Source: Kitasatospora cheerisanensis KCTC 2395
Lineage (GTDB): Bacteria; Actinomycetota; Actinomycetes; Streptomycetales; Streptomycetaceae
Assembly: GCF_000696185.1 (NCBI RefSeq)
Contig: NZ_KK853997.1
Span: 5,996,027-6,028,376, forward strand
DNA length: 32,350 nucleotides
Direction: 5' to 3'
How positions within the stretch are numbered: position 1 is the first letter of the stretch; every line of letters begins with the position of its first letter. The notes beneath the pieces were generated by a model. The model ran no database searches and was not told the origin of the DNA. It saw only the letters and a program-made list of their open reading frames with translations. Shown piece after piece: positions 1 through 8,967 of this stretch. The position numbers and the translations under genes were made by a program.

Positions 1-1353
<1,353 letters not shown>

Positions 1354-1491
1354 CAGACGCTCGCGTTCACTGTGTGGTTCCCGGGTAGCGAACAGCTATC
1401 GCCGGTACGGACCCGATATCTATCGGTTCCGACAGGTAAGTAAGTAACACAACTTTCAACTGAAAAGTGTGTTCGCTGAATACCCGATAGG
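1354..1491 (+). other. 23S-5S internal transcribed spacer
   Basis: This is the 138 nt between mature 23S and 5S. It holds no tRNA. It contains a small hairpin-forming palindrome (CCGATA at 1413-1418, TATCGG at 1421-1426). The octamer ACCCGATA occurs at 1411-1418 and again at 1482-1489 just before 5S, so TATCGG could pair with either copy. These are probably rRNA processing elements; that role is inferred from position only. Confidence 0.8.
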
Positions 1492-1608
1492 GTTTCGGTG
1501 GTCATAGCGTGAGGGAAACGCCCGGTTACATTCCGAACCCGGAAGCTAAGCCTCACAGCGCCGATGGTACTGCAGGGGGGACCCTGTGGGAGAGTAGGAC
1601 GCCGCCGA
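1492..1608 (+). rRNA. rrf: 5S ribosomal RNA
   Basis: This is a complete 5S gene starting GTTTCGGTGGTCATAGCG and ending near GGACGCCGCCGAAC. It contains the conserved loop-B/C segment CCGAACCCGGAAGCTAAG (1533-1550) and the GATGGTACTGC segment. The length of about 117 nt is normal for Streptomyces. The terminal stem is made by GTTTCGGTGG pairing with the CCGCCGAAC end; the exact 3' base could be up to 3 nt further. Confidence 0.97.
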
Positions 1609-1620
1609 ACAATTCTTCAA

Positions 1621-1664
1621 AAGGCCGAGGCCCCAGCGATGAGCTGGGGCCTCGGCCTTTTTTT
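1621..1664 (+). terminator. Intrinsic terminator of the rRNA operon
   Basis: A perfect 17-bp inverted repeat (1621-1637 and 1643-1659) with a 5-nt loop GATGA is followed directly by seven T (1658-1664). It lies 12 nt after 5S rRNA. It is the only hairpin in the window with a real T-run, as expected for a heavily transcribed rRNA operon. Confidence 0.97.
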
Positions 1665-1865
1665 GTTGGGCTTTTCAACCGGACAGACTGGCCGGCGGAC
1701 GGCGGTCGGACACCCGGACGCGGTGTTCTTCCGCATGCCGGACAATGGACAAGGCGGACGTACCGGACCCTGATGGGGTTGCGGGGGCGTCCGGATCGCG
1801 CGCTGGTGTCGGGGATCGGCAGTGGCGCCTCTAGACCTAGCAGTGTGCAGACAGGAGTCACCAGT

Positions 1866-4112
1866 ATGTCGAACCCGCCCCAGGACCGGCCCGAGCGCCG
1901 TAACGACGGCGGCCGGGGCTATGAGCCCAGGTCGCGCGGGGGCTGGTCGAACGACCGTGGCCCGCGCCGTGACGACCGTGGCGAAGGCGGCGGCTACCGG
2001 GGTCGTGACGACCGCGGTGACCGTGGCGGCGACCGCGGGGGCTACCGCAGCGACCGTGGCGACCGCCCCTCGTACGGCGACCGTCCGCAGGGCGGCGGTT
2101 ACCGCGGCCGCGACGACCGCCCCCAGGGTGACCGCGGCGGTTACCGCAGCGACCGTGGCGACCGGCCGTCGTACGGCGGTGGCGCCGGCGGCGGTTACCG
2201 CTCGCGTGACGACCGTCCGCAGGGTGGCGGCGGCTACCGTGGCCGTGACGACCGTCCGCAGGGCGGCGACCGCGGCGGGTTCCGTCGGGACGACCGCCCG
2301 CAGGGTGGCGGCTTCCGCCGCGACGACCGTCCCCAGGGTGACCGCGGCGGCTACCGTCCGCGCGAGGAGCGGTCGTTCGACGACCGTCCGCAGCGTGGCG
2401 GGTTCGAGCGCCGCGACGACCGTGGTGGCTTCCGCCGTGACGACCGTCCGCAGGGCGGCGACCGTGGTGGTTTCCGTCCGCGCGAGGACCGTCCGCAGGG
2501 TGGTGGCGGCTACCGTGGCCGTGACGACCGTCCGCAGGGCGGCGACCGCGGTGGCTTCCGTCCGCGCGAGGACCGTCCGCAGGGTGGTGGCGGCTACCGT
2601 GGCCGCGATGACCGTCCGCAGGGCGGCGACCGCGGCGGGTTCCGTCCGCGTGAGGACCGTCCGTCGTACGGCCGGGACCGGGACGACCGCGGCGGCTACG
2701 ACCGTCCGCAGCGTGGCGGGTTCGAGCGCCGTGACGACCGTGGCGGCTTCCGCCGTGACGACCGTCCGCAGGGCGGCGACCGCGGTGGCTTCCGTCCGCG
2801 CGAGGACCGTCCGTCGTACGAGCGTCGGGACGACCGTCCCCGTGGTGGCGGCTTCGAGCGTCGTGACGACCGTCCGCAGGGTGACCGCGGCGGGTTCCGT
2901 CCGCGTGAGGACCGTCCGTCGTACGAGCGTCGGGACGACCGTCCCCGCGGCGGTGGCTTCGAGCGTCGTGACGACCGTCCGCAGGGCGGCTACCGCGGGG
3001 ACCGCGGCGACCGGCCGCAGGGTGGTGGCTTCCGCCGGGACGACCGTCCGCAGGGCGGCGACCGGGGCGGGTTCCGTCGGGACGACCGGCCGCAGCGCGG
3101 CGGGTTCGAGCGTCGTGACGACCGGGGCGGGTTCCGCGGCCGGGACGACCGGGGTGACCGCGGTGGCTTCCGGGGCGGCCGGGACGACCGTGGCGGGTTC
3201 CGCCGGGACCAGGACGAGCGCCGGCCGGAGCCGGTGCGCCGGCTGCCGATCCCGGACGACGTGACCGGCTTCGAGATCGACGCGGACGTCCGCCAGGACC
3301 TGAAGAGCCTGCCGAAGACCCTCGCGGACGACGTGGCGCGCAACCTGGTGATGGTCGCGCGGCTGCTCGACAGCGAGCCGGAGGAGGCCTACAACTACTC
3401 GCGCGTCGCGCTGCGGCTGGCGTCGCGCGTGGCGAGCGTCCGGGAGGCGGCCGGCTTCGCGTCGTACATGACGCAGCGGTACGCGGAGGCGCTGACCGAG
3501 TTCCGGGCCGCGAAGCGGATGACCGGCCGGGCGGACCTGTGGCCGGTGATGGCGGACTGCGAGCGCGGCCTGGGCCGTCCGGAGCGGGCGCTGGCGATGG
3601 CCGGCGAGCCCGAGGTGAAGCAGCTGGACAAGGCCGGTCAGGTCGAGATGCGCCTGGTCGCGGCGGGTGCCCGCGCGGACCTGGAGCAGTTCGACGCGGC
3701 CGTCGTGACGCTGCAGAGCCCCGAGCTGGCGTCCTCGGCGATCCACCCGTGGACCGCGCGGCTGCGGTACGCCTACGCCGACGCGCTGATCGCGGCCGGC
3801 CGGGCGGACGAGGCCCGCGAGTGGTTCGTGAAGGCCGTCGAGGCCGACTCGGACGGCTCGACCAACGCGTCCGAGCGCCTCGCCGAGATCGACGGCGTGG
3901 AGTTCACCGACGCGCTGGACGAGGACGCGGAGGACGAGGGCCAGGAGTCCGAGGAGCCGGCGCGCAAGCCGATCGCGAAGGACGAGATCGGCGACGACCG
4001 GATGATCTTCGAGGACGAGGAGGACGTCGAGGAGTTCTACGACGACGACGACCTCGAGATCGACGAGGACTACGACGAGAACGCCTCCGAGGAGCAGCCG
4101 AAGAAGGCCTGA
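1866..4112 (+). CDS. Arg/Gly/Asp-repeat protein with TPR-like core and acidic tail
   Basis: This is a 748-residue protein. The ATG is chosen because AGGAG (1853-1857) lies 8 nt upstream; the frame stays open upstream but into 5S rRNA. Three blocks are visible. Residues 1 to about 455 are low complexity, built from DDRPQGG, DRGGF, RPRED, PSYERRDDRP and GGYRGRDD units, a polyampholyte resembling eukaryotic RGG boxes. Residues about 470-675 form alternating helices with TPR-like pairs (for example AEALTEFRAAKRM and ADEAREWFVKAVEA). Residues about 677-748 are strongly acidic and end in EEQPKKA. No enzyme motif is seen. It sits about 200 bp downstream of the rRNA terminator and faces a convergent DUF1015 gene. 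RNA or ribosome association is inferred from the RGG-like composition and is not shown by the sequence. Its function is unknown. Confidence 0.9.
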   Translation: MSNPPQDRPERRNDGGRGYEPRSRGGWSNDRGPRRDDRGEGGGYRGRDDRGDRGGDRGGYRSDRGDRPSYGDRPQGGGYRGRDDRPQGDRGGYRSDRGDRPSYGGGAGGGYRSRDDRPQGGGGYRGRDDRPQGGDRGGFRRDDRPQGGGFRRDDRPQGDRGGYRPREERSFDDRPQRGGFERRDDRGGFRRDDRPQGGDRGGFRPREDRPQGGGGYRGRDDRPQGGDRGGFRPREDRPQGGGGYRGRDDRPQGGDRGGFRPREDRPSYGRDRDDRGGYDRPQRGGFERRDDRGGFRRDDRPQGGDRGGFRPREDRPSYERRDDRPRGGGFERRDDRPQGDRGGFRPREDRPSYERRDDRPRGGGFERRDDRPQGGYRGDRGDRPQGGGFRRDDRPQGGDRGGFRRDDRPQRGGFERRDDRGGFRGRDDRGDRGGFRGGRDDRGGFRRDQDERRPEPVRRLPIPDDVTGFEIDADVRQDLKSLPKTLADDVARNLVMVARLLDSEPEEAYNYSRVALRLASRVASVREAAGFASYMTQRYAEALTEFRAAKRMTGRADLWPVMADCERGLGRPERALAMAGEPEVKQLDKAGQVEMRLVAAGARADLEQFDAAVVTLQSPELASSAIHPWTARLRYAYADALIAAGRADEAREWFVKAVEADSDGSTNASERLAEIDGVEFTDALDEDAEDEGQESEEPARKPIAKDEIGDDRMIFEDEEDVEEFYDDDDLEIDEDYDENASEEQPKKA
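2439..2663 (+). repeat. 84-bp in-frame tandem repeats inside the RGD-rich gene
   Basis: Units begin at 2439, 2523 and 2607. The first two are near-identical 84-bp units encoding 28 residues (DDRPQGGDRGGFRPREDR followed by a PQGGGGYRGR segment); the third is partial. Differences are mostly synonymous (GGT/GGC, CGT/CGC), as expected for recently duplicated but selected protein repeats. Confidence 0.85.
2778..2987 (+). repeat. Two 105-bp in-frame direct repeats in the same gene
   Basis: Unit A is 2778-2882 and unit B is 2883-2987. Each encodes the same 35 residues (DRGGFRPREDRPSYERR, then a DDRPRGGGFERRDDRPQG segment). The few base differences are synonymous. This is a second, longer period next to the 84-bp array, so the domain has grown by more than one duplication event. 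Confidence 0.85.
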
Positions 4113-4148
4113 CCTTCCGGCGGCTCGTAGCGAGCAGTGAGCAGTGAG

Positions 4149-4181
4149 ACGGCCCCCGTTCCGGGTAGGAGCGGGGGCCGT
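4149..4181. terminator. Bidirectional hairpin between convergent genes
   Basis: ACGGCCCCCG (4149-4158) pairs with CGGGGGCCGT (4172-4181). The loop can extend the stem by four more pairs (TTCC with GGAG, one of them G-U), leaving a 5-nt loop. It lies between the stops of the repeat-protein gene and the DUF1015 gene and has only a weak T stretch. Confidence 0.75.
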
Positions 4182-4203
4182 TCTGCGTGCCGGGGCGGGC
4201 GGG

Positions 4204-5568
4204 TCAGCCGAGTTCGAGGGAGCGCAGGACCAGTCCGGTGGCCGGTTTGGGGCCGAAGGAGGTGGACTTGCGGGGCATGGTGACGCCCTGTTCGGCGAGG
4301 CGGCGGACCACCCGTTCCTCGACGGGGTGGAGCAGCACGGCGGTGCCGCCGGTGCGGGCGGCCTCCCGGACGGCGGACTCGGCGGAGTGCAGGTAGCCGA
4401 TGTGCTCGGGGCTGTCGGGGACGTGCCAGGTGTGGTCGAGGAGGGTGGCGTGCAGGACGGTGGCGTCGAGGCGGCGCCACTCCTCGGGGCGGTCGGTGCG
4501 GACGGTGGCGTCGAGGATGCGCCGGTCCGGGCCGGTGAGCAGCAGGTAGCGGTCGTCGCCGGCGGTGAGGACGAAGGAGTTGCGGTCGTCCGTGCGGGCC
4601 TCGGCGAGGGCCGTGAGGGCGTCGGGGAGGGTGCCGGTGAGTTCGGTGACCTGCCAGACGTCGGGGTCGAGGGCGGCCAGTGCGGCGTGCAGCGGCAGGC
4701 GGTGCAGGACGCGGTGGATGGCGCGGACCTTCAGCGGGTAGCGGTCGGTGTCGACCAGCAGGACCAGGCCGCGGTCCCAGGGGCTGCGGGGCAGGTGGCG
4801 GTGCTCGCGCTGCAGGCGCAGGTACATCTCCCAGCGGTGGTGGCCGTCGGCGATGAGGGCGCGGCAGGTGGCGAGGTCGCGGGTGACGGCGGCCAGGTCG
4901 GCGGGGGAGGTGACGGCCCACAGGCGGTGGTGGGTGCCGTCGCTGGTGGTGGTGTCGATCAGCGGTTCGCCGGCGGCGGTGCGTTCGATGACGTCGGCGG
5001 CGCGGCCCTTGCCGCGGTAGGTGAGCAGCAGGGGTTCGAGGTTGGCGCGGGTGGTCCGCATCAGGCCGACCCGGTCGGCGACGGGCTTGGGCATGACGTC
5101 CTCGTGGGGGAGGACGACGCCGGCCTCGGGGCCGCTGACGGCGAGGGCGCCGATCAGGCCGCGCTGGAGGCCGCCGCCCGGGGTCTGCTGCTCGTAGACG
5201 TACAGGGCGGGCCGCGGGTCGGCGGTGAGGATGCCCTGCTGGCGCCAGTCGCGCAGCAGGCGGGCGGCGTGCCGGTAGCGGGTGTCGCGGTCGGGGCGGT
5301 GGCCGGGGTCCTCGGGTTCGGGGCGCGGCAGGATGAGGCGGACGATGTTGTGCGGGTCCGCGGTCTCCAGGTCCAGGCGCCGTCCGGGGTCCACCACGTC
5401 GTACGGGGGTGAGGTCACCGCGGCGAGGTCGCCGACCCGGTGGGGGTCGTAGCGCAGGCCGCGGAACGGGGACAGGGACAGCCCTGCGGTGGCGACGTGC
5501 CCGGGGTCTCCGGGGCCGCCCGAGGGCTCGTTGCCGCTTTCGGCACGAGGGGCGCTCATCTTGGGCAT
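4204..5568 (-). CDS. DUF1015 family protein
   Basis: This 454-residue protein carries the hallmarks of DUF1015 (PF06245): TSPPYDVVDP near the N-terminus, the central ADGHHRWEMYLR motif and the C-terminal MPRKSTSFGPKPATGLVLR segment. These match the family's conserved PPYDV, ADGHHRY and PRKST-F-PK motifs. Length is typical. The biochemical role of the family is not established; in other bacteria members often sit near serine-biosynthesis genes, which is not the case here. Two ATGs compete, 5568 and 5559. AAGGA (complement of 5582-5586) lies 13 nt before 5568, slightly favouring that one. The gene is divergent from the TPR gene at 5666 and convergent with the repeat-protein gene. Confidence 0.9.
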   Translation of the reverse strand: MPKMSAPRAESGNEPSGGPGDPGHVATAGLSLSPFRGLRYDPHRVGDLAAVTSPPYDVVDPGRRLDLETADPHNIVRLILPRPEPEDPGHRPDRDTRYRHAARLLRDWRQQGILTADPRPALYVYEQQTPGGGLQRGLIGALAVSGPEAGVVLPHEDVMPKPVADRVGLMRTTRANLEPLLLTYRGKGRAADVIERTAAGEPLIDTTTSDGTHHRLWAVTSPADLAAVTRDLATCRALIADGHHRWEMYLRLQREHRHLPRSPWDRGLVLLVDTDRYPLKVRAIHRVLHRLPLHAALAALDPDVWQVTELTGTLPDALTALAEARTDDRNSFVLTAGDDRYLLLTGPDRRILDATVRTDRPEEWRRLDATVLHATLLDHTWHVPDSPEHIGYLHSAESAVREAARTGGTAVLLHPVEERVVRRLAEQGVTMPRKSTSFGPKPATGLVLRSLELG

Positions 5569-5665
5569 GTTAGTCGGGTAGTCCTTGTTGGGAGATCGCG
5601 ATGCGCGTGACCGTTCCGGTCGCGGGCGGAACGGTGGGTGCGGCGCAGGAAGCGGGGCAGGGCGG

Positions 5666-6181
5666 ATGAGCTACGGGATGCACGACGGCGACAGCGCGGA
5701 CGGGGCGGAGGCTGTTCCCGCCGGTGCGGCGGGGGCTCCGGGCGGCGGGGTGTACGACTGGTTCCGGCGCGGGGTGCGGCTGCTGGAGGAGCGGCACCCG
5801 GCGGCGGCGGTGCAGCTGCTGGCGCGGGCGGCGGAGGCGGAGCCGGGGTCGCGGTCGATCCGGGAGGCGCTGGGGCGGGCGCAGTACGACGCGGGGCAGT
5901 ACGCGGCGGCGCTGGAGAGTTTCCGCGCGGTGGCGCTGGCGGACCCGTCGGACGACTACGCGCAGTTCGGGTGGGGGGTGGCGGCGGCCCGGCTGGGGGA
6001 CTTCGAGGCGTCGGCGGAGCACCTGGCGCTGGCGGTGGCGATGCAGCCCGGCAACAAGCACTACCGGGCGGCGCTGCGGCAGACCAGGGCGACGCTGGCG
6101 GCCCGTGCGGGGGCGTTCGGGCCGTTGCAGCCGGGTGCGCCGGGGTACTTGGCGCCGCCGGACGGGACGGACGAGACCTAA
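5666..6181 (+). CDS. Tetratricopeptide repeat protein (Rv1691-like)
   Basis: This 171-residue protein starts at ATG 5666 (SYGMHDGD) behind a purine-rich AGGAAG. After a 30-residue Gly/Ala-rich leader it has about three TPR units: VYDWFRRGVRLLEERHPAAA, then REALGRAQYDAGQYAAALES, then AQFGWGVAAARLGDFEASAE, each with the W/L-G-Y-A-P spacing of TPR helices. There is no signal peptide or membrane segment. It stands 41 bp upstream of the HAD phosphatase, the same order as Rv1691-Rv1692 in M. tuberculosis. It is probably a cytoplasmic scaffold or adaptor; the partner is unknown. Confidence 0.88.
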   Translation: MSYGMHDGDSADGAEAVPAGAAGAPGGGVYDWFRRGVRLLEERHPAAAVQLLARAAEAEPGSRSIREALGRAQYDAGQYAAALESFRAVALADPSDDYAQFGWGVAAARLGDFEASAEHLALAVAMQPGNKHYRAALRQTRATLAARAGAFGPLQPGAPGYLAPPDGTDET

Positions 6182-6222
6182 GGTTGCGGGTGTTCGATCG
6201 TTCGAGGTGACAGGGAGCAGTG

Positions 6223-7257
6223 ATGGCGGAGAGCGCCGACCGGGTGCGGAGCGTGCCGCGGGGCAGTGCGGTGGCGTTGACGGAGGCGTACGACACGGCG
6301 CTGCTGGACCTGGACGGGGTGGTGTACGCCGGCCCGCACGCGATCCCGTACGCGGTGGAGGCGCTGGAGCGGGCGCGGGCGGCGGGGATGCGGCTGGCGT
6401 ACGTGACGAACAACGCCTCGCGGCCGCCCCGGGTGGTGGCGGGGCACCTGTCGGAGCTGGGGGTGCCGGCCGAGCCCGCCGACGTGATCAACTCGGCGCA
6501 GGCGGCGGCGCGGCTGGTGTCGGAGAAGGTGCCGGCGGGGTCGCGGGTGCTGGTGGTCGGCGGGGCGGGGCTGGTGGAGGCGCTGGAGGAGCGCGGGCTG
6601 GTGCCGGTGCGCTCCCTGGACGACGGTCCGGCGGCGGTGGTGCAGGGCTACGACCCGTCGGTGGGCTGGGCGGACCTGGCGGAGGCCTCGTACGCGGTGG
6701 GGCGGGGCCTGCCGTGGGTGGCGTCGAACACCGACCTGTCGATCCCGACGGCGCGCGGCATCGCGCCGGGCAACGGGACGCTGGTGGCGGCCGTGTCGGC
6801 GGCGACCGGCGTGTCGCCGGAGGTGGCGGGCAAGCCGCTGCCGCCGATGCACCGGGAGACGGTGCTGCGGACGGGCGCGAAGCGTCCGCTGGTGGTCGGC
6901 GATCGCCTGGACACCGACATCGAGGGGGCGTTCAACGGCGGCGTGGACTCGCTGCTGGTGTTCACCGGCGTCACCACGCCCGGACTGCTGCTGGCGGCGC
7001 CGGTCCAGCACCGGCCGACGTACCTGTCGGAGGACCTGCGGGGCCTGCTGGAGCCGCAGCCGGAGGTCGCGGAGCTCGGCGGCGGCCGGTTCGGCTGCGG
7101 CGGCTGGACGGCCGGCGCGGACGGCGGCGCGCTGACCCTGGACGGCGCGGGCGAGCGGATCGACGCGCTGCGGGCGCTGTGCGCGGCGGCCTGGACGTGG
7201 GCGGACGCGAACGGCGGGGCGGCGCCGGAGAGCGCGAAGGCGCTGGCGGCGCTGTGA
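6223..7257 (+). CDS. HAD-IIA family sugar/glycerol phosphate phosphatase (Rv1692-like)
   Basis: This 344-residue protein has all HAD signatures in order: motif I DLDGVVY (Asp29 nucleophile, Asp31), motif II TNNAS, motif III Lys204 in GKPLPPMH, and motif IV GDRLDTDIEGA (Asp227, Asp232). The large cap between motifs II and III is of the C2 type, which defines subfamily IIA (NagD/PNPPase group). The syntenic M. tuberculosis protein Rv1692 is reported to be a glycerol-3-phosphate phosphatase involved in membrane glycerolipid recycling, so that activity is the best guess here. ATG 6223 is preferred over GTG 6220 because GGGAG (6213-6217) then sits 5 nt upstream. A Gly-rich extension (RFGCGGWTAG) follows the HAD core. 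Confidence 0.93.
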   Translation: MAESADRVRSVPRGSAVALTEAYDTALLDLDGVVYAGPHAIPYAVEALERARAAGMRLAYVTNNASRPPRVVAGHLSELGVPAEPADVINSAQAAARLVSEKVPAGSRVLVVGGAGLVEALEERGLVPVRSLDDGPAAVVQGYDPSVGWADLAEASYAVGRGLPWVASNTDLSIPTARGIAPGNGTLVAAVSAATGVSPEVAGKPLPPMHRETVLRTGAKRPLVVGDRLDTDIEGAFNGGVDSLLVFTGVTTPGLLLAAPVQHRPTYLSEDLRGLLEPQPEVAELGGGRFGCGGWTAGADGGALTLDGAGERIDALRALCAAAWTWADANGGAAPESAKALAAL

Positions 7258-7269
7258 CGGCGGCGGGCT

Positions 7270-7291
7270 GACGGACCGTCGGCCGTCCGTC
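7270..7291. terminator. Possible hairpin between HAD and SCP2-like genes
   Basis: GACGGAC (7270-7276) and GTCCGTC (7285-7291) form a 7-bp stem with an 8-nt loop in the 48-bp gap between two convergent genes. There is no T-run. Position supports a terminator, but the stem is short. Confidence 0.45.
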
Positions 7292-7305
7292 CGGGCGGCC
7301 TGCGG

Positions 7306-7652
7306 TCAGAGCAGGCTGCGCAGCCGGAGCAGGTCGAGGAAGCTCGCGTCGAGCTTGAGGCGGCCGGTGGCCCAGGCGGTGGGGAACGGCAGGCGGCCGT
7401 CGACCAGGGCGACCAGGTCGTCGCCGGTGGTGGTGAGGCGGATGTCGGCCTTGGCGGCCGGGCGCCGGGGGTGTCGGTGATGCCGGTGAGCCGCCCGTCG
7501 GCGAGGCGTCCGGTGAAGGTCAGGTCGAGGTCGGTGAGGTGGCAGCTGAGCGACCGGTCGAGGGCGGCGGCCTTGCGGACGTCGCCGTTCGCGCCGGCGA
7601 GGTTGCGGCTGAGCTGCTCCAGTGCGCTGCGGCACTCCTCGATGGTGGCCAT
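7306..7652 (-). pseudogene. SCP2 sterol-binding-like small protein, single-base frameshift as sequenced
   Basis: Read from ATG 7652, the protein starts MATIEECRSALEQLSRNL and runs to TFTGRLADGRLTGITDTPG. The frame is then lost near 7458-7462 and resumes as AKADIRLTTTGDDLVALVDG, ending in LRSLL at 7306. Adding one C or G inside GGCCGGGC restores a continuous protein of about 115 residues. The fold signature (TDLDLTFTGRLADGRL, then a GDDLVALVDGRL segment) is that of the SCP2 sterol-carrier-like domain, which in bacteria probably binds a hydrophobic ligand. Codon use stays normal on both sides of the break, so I regard the gene as intact and the missing base as probable sequence error. It is divergent from the histone-like gene. 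A CTCCT (AGGAG on this strand) lies 12 nt upstream. Confidence 0.8.
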
Positions 7653-7837
7653 GGGTGCGGCGTGCTCCTGTCTCGGTGGTCGGTTCGGCGTTCCACGCTA
7701 ACGCGCCCGGCGGCTGCGGTGGCCGGGTGGGGGCCGGGGCCGACCGTGCGGCGGGTCGGTGCGGGCGGGTACGGGCGGGCGTAGGACGGGGTAGCGTCGG
7801 GTGCGGGCAGTCGGTGCCCGCCGAGGAGGCGTTTCGG

Positions 7838-8789
7838 ATGCTGCGGGATGCGGTGCGGGGTGTGGTGGTGGTCGCGGCGGAGCTCGCCGAGGAGGCGAGC
7901 CGCCGGGTGGCGGGCGCGGCCGAGGAGTTGCGCAAGCGGACCGGTGAACTGCCGTCCGAGCTGGAGCAGTTGCGGTCGCTGGCCGAGCAGGCGGTGACGG
8001 CCGGGGTGGACCTGGTCACGGGCCTCGCCAAGGGCCGGGCGGACCAGGTGTTCGAGAAGGTCGGCGACCAGGTGGTGAAGGTCGGCGTGGTGCTGAGCTT
8101 CCTGGAGTCGAAGCTCCGCGAGGTCGACGAGCCGGAGGCCGCCGAGCCGGCGGCGTCCGAGCCCGAGGCCCCGAGGCGGAGGAGCCGCCGGTCCGGCCGG
8201 CCGCCCGTGCGAAGGGCCTGTTCGACGCGGGGTGGGACAAGGAGCCGGTGGCCGACGCCGGCGCGGTCGCGGACGCCGGTGCGGTGGCGGCGGGCCCGGC
8301 CCGGCCGGCGGCGCCCGGAAGCGGCCCGCGGGCTCGCCGTCCGCGGCGAAGAAGGCGGCCGCCCGCAAGGGCACGGCGGCCAAGCAGGCGGCGGCGAAGC
8401 GCTCGGTGCCGCGCCGGGCGCCGGCGGGCGAGGGCGGGACGACGGCGACGCCGCGGACGGTGGCGAAGAAGGCCGCCGCGAAGAAGACCGCGGTGCGGAG
8501 GCCGGCCGGTGCGGCCGAGAAGGCGGCGGCGGACAGCCCGTCGGCGCCGCTGCCCGCGGCGGCGAAGAAGGCCGCACCGGCGCGGAAGGCCGCGGCGAAG
8601 AAGACCGCGACCGAGCAGTCCGCGGCGAAGAGGACAGTGGCGAAGAAGGCACCGGCCAAGCGGCCCGCGGCGGCTGACGGTGTGTCGGGCGGCGCGTCGG
8701 GCGGTGCTTCGGGCGGCGCTTCGGCGAAGAAGGCGGCCGGCCGGAAGCCTGCCGGGCCGGGCGAGGCCGGGGGCGCCGGCGGTGAGTGA
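7838..8789 (+). pseudogene. Lys/Ala-rich histone H1/HBHA-like protein, two single-base frameshifts as sequenced
   Basis: ATG 7838 follows a strong GAGGAGG (7823-7829). The first 110 residues are helical (LAEEASRRVAGAAEELRKRT, then an FEKVGDQVVKVGVVLSFLE segment). The reading frame then slips twice by one missing base: in CCCC at 8169-8172 and in GG at 8317-8318. The middle reads EEPPVRPAARAKGLFDAGWD. The end is a basic tail of KKAAAKKTA, ARKAAAKKT and AKKAPAKRP repeats, then three SGGA repeats. The restored length is about 317 residues. Helical N-terminus plus lysine-rich tail resembles mycobacterial HBHA and H1-like nucleoid proteins; nucleoid binding is inferred from the tail. The stop overlaps the start of the next gene by 8 bp, so translation is probably coupled. 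Confidence 0.78.
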
Positions 8790-8937
8790 GGAGCAGTGGA
8801 CGGGCGAGCCGGAGGTGGACGAGGTGCTGGCCCGGCTGGGGGAGGCCGACGGGGTGGGGACGGGGGAGCGGGTCGAGGTGTACGAAGATGTTCATGCGCG
8901 GCTCGCCGCGACCCTCGCGGCGCTCGACCGCGAGTGA
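8782..8937 (+). CDS. Small conserved protein upstream of tlyA (Rv1693-like position)
   Basis: This is a 51-residue protein from GTG 8782 (SEEQWTGEPEVDEVLARLGE) to LAATLAALDRE. It is acidic and mostly helical, with no cysteines or membrane segment. It overlaps the end of the histone-like gene by 8 bp (GTGAGTGA) and ends 30 bp before tlyA. M. tuberculosis has a small protein, Rv1693, in exactly this slot between the HAD phosphatase and TlyA. The position and the pattern (V-D-E-V-L-A-R-L plus an EVYEDVH-RL segment) support it as a real gene. The function is unknown. Confidence 0.8.
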   Translation: MSEEQWTGEPEVDEVLARLGEADGVGTGERVEVYEDVHARLAATLAALDRE

Positions 8938-8967
8938 CGATTGCGGAATGTGGGAGCTGACGTAGTA

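Noticed and set aside
1866..3240. The repeat block as a possible CRISPR array or tandem non-coding repeat.
   Set aside because: Units are contiguous without spacers, keep a reading frame and differ synonymously, so they are protein-coding repeats.
1617..3746. A very long open frame on the minus strand opposite the repeat-protein gene (also a long second frame on the plus strand).
   Set aside because: It is rich in Ala/Thr/Val with no domain and mirrors the repeat codons of the real gene. High-GC coding DNA with few A/T stops routinely leaves antisense frames open. The plus-strand frame from 1866 has the ribosome binding site and the recognisable TPR core.
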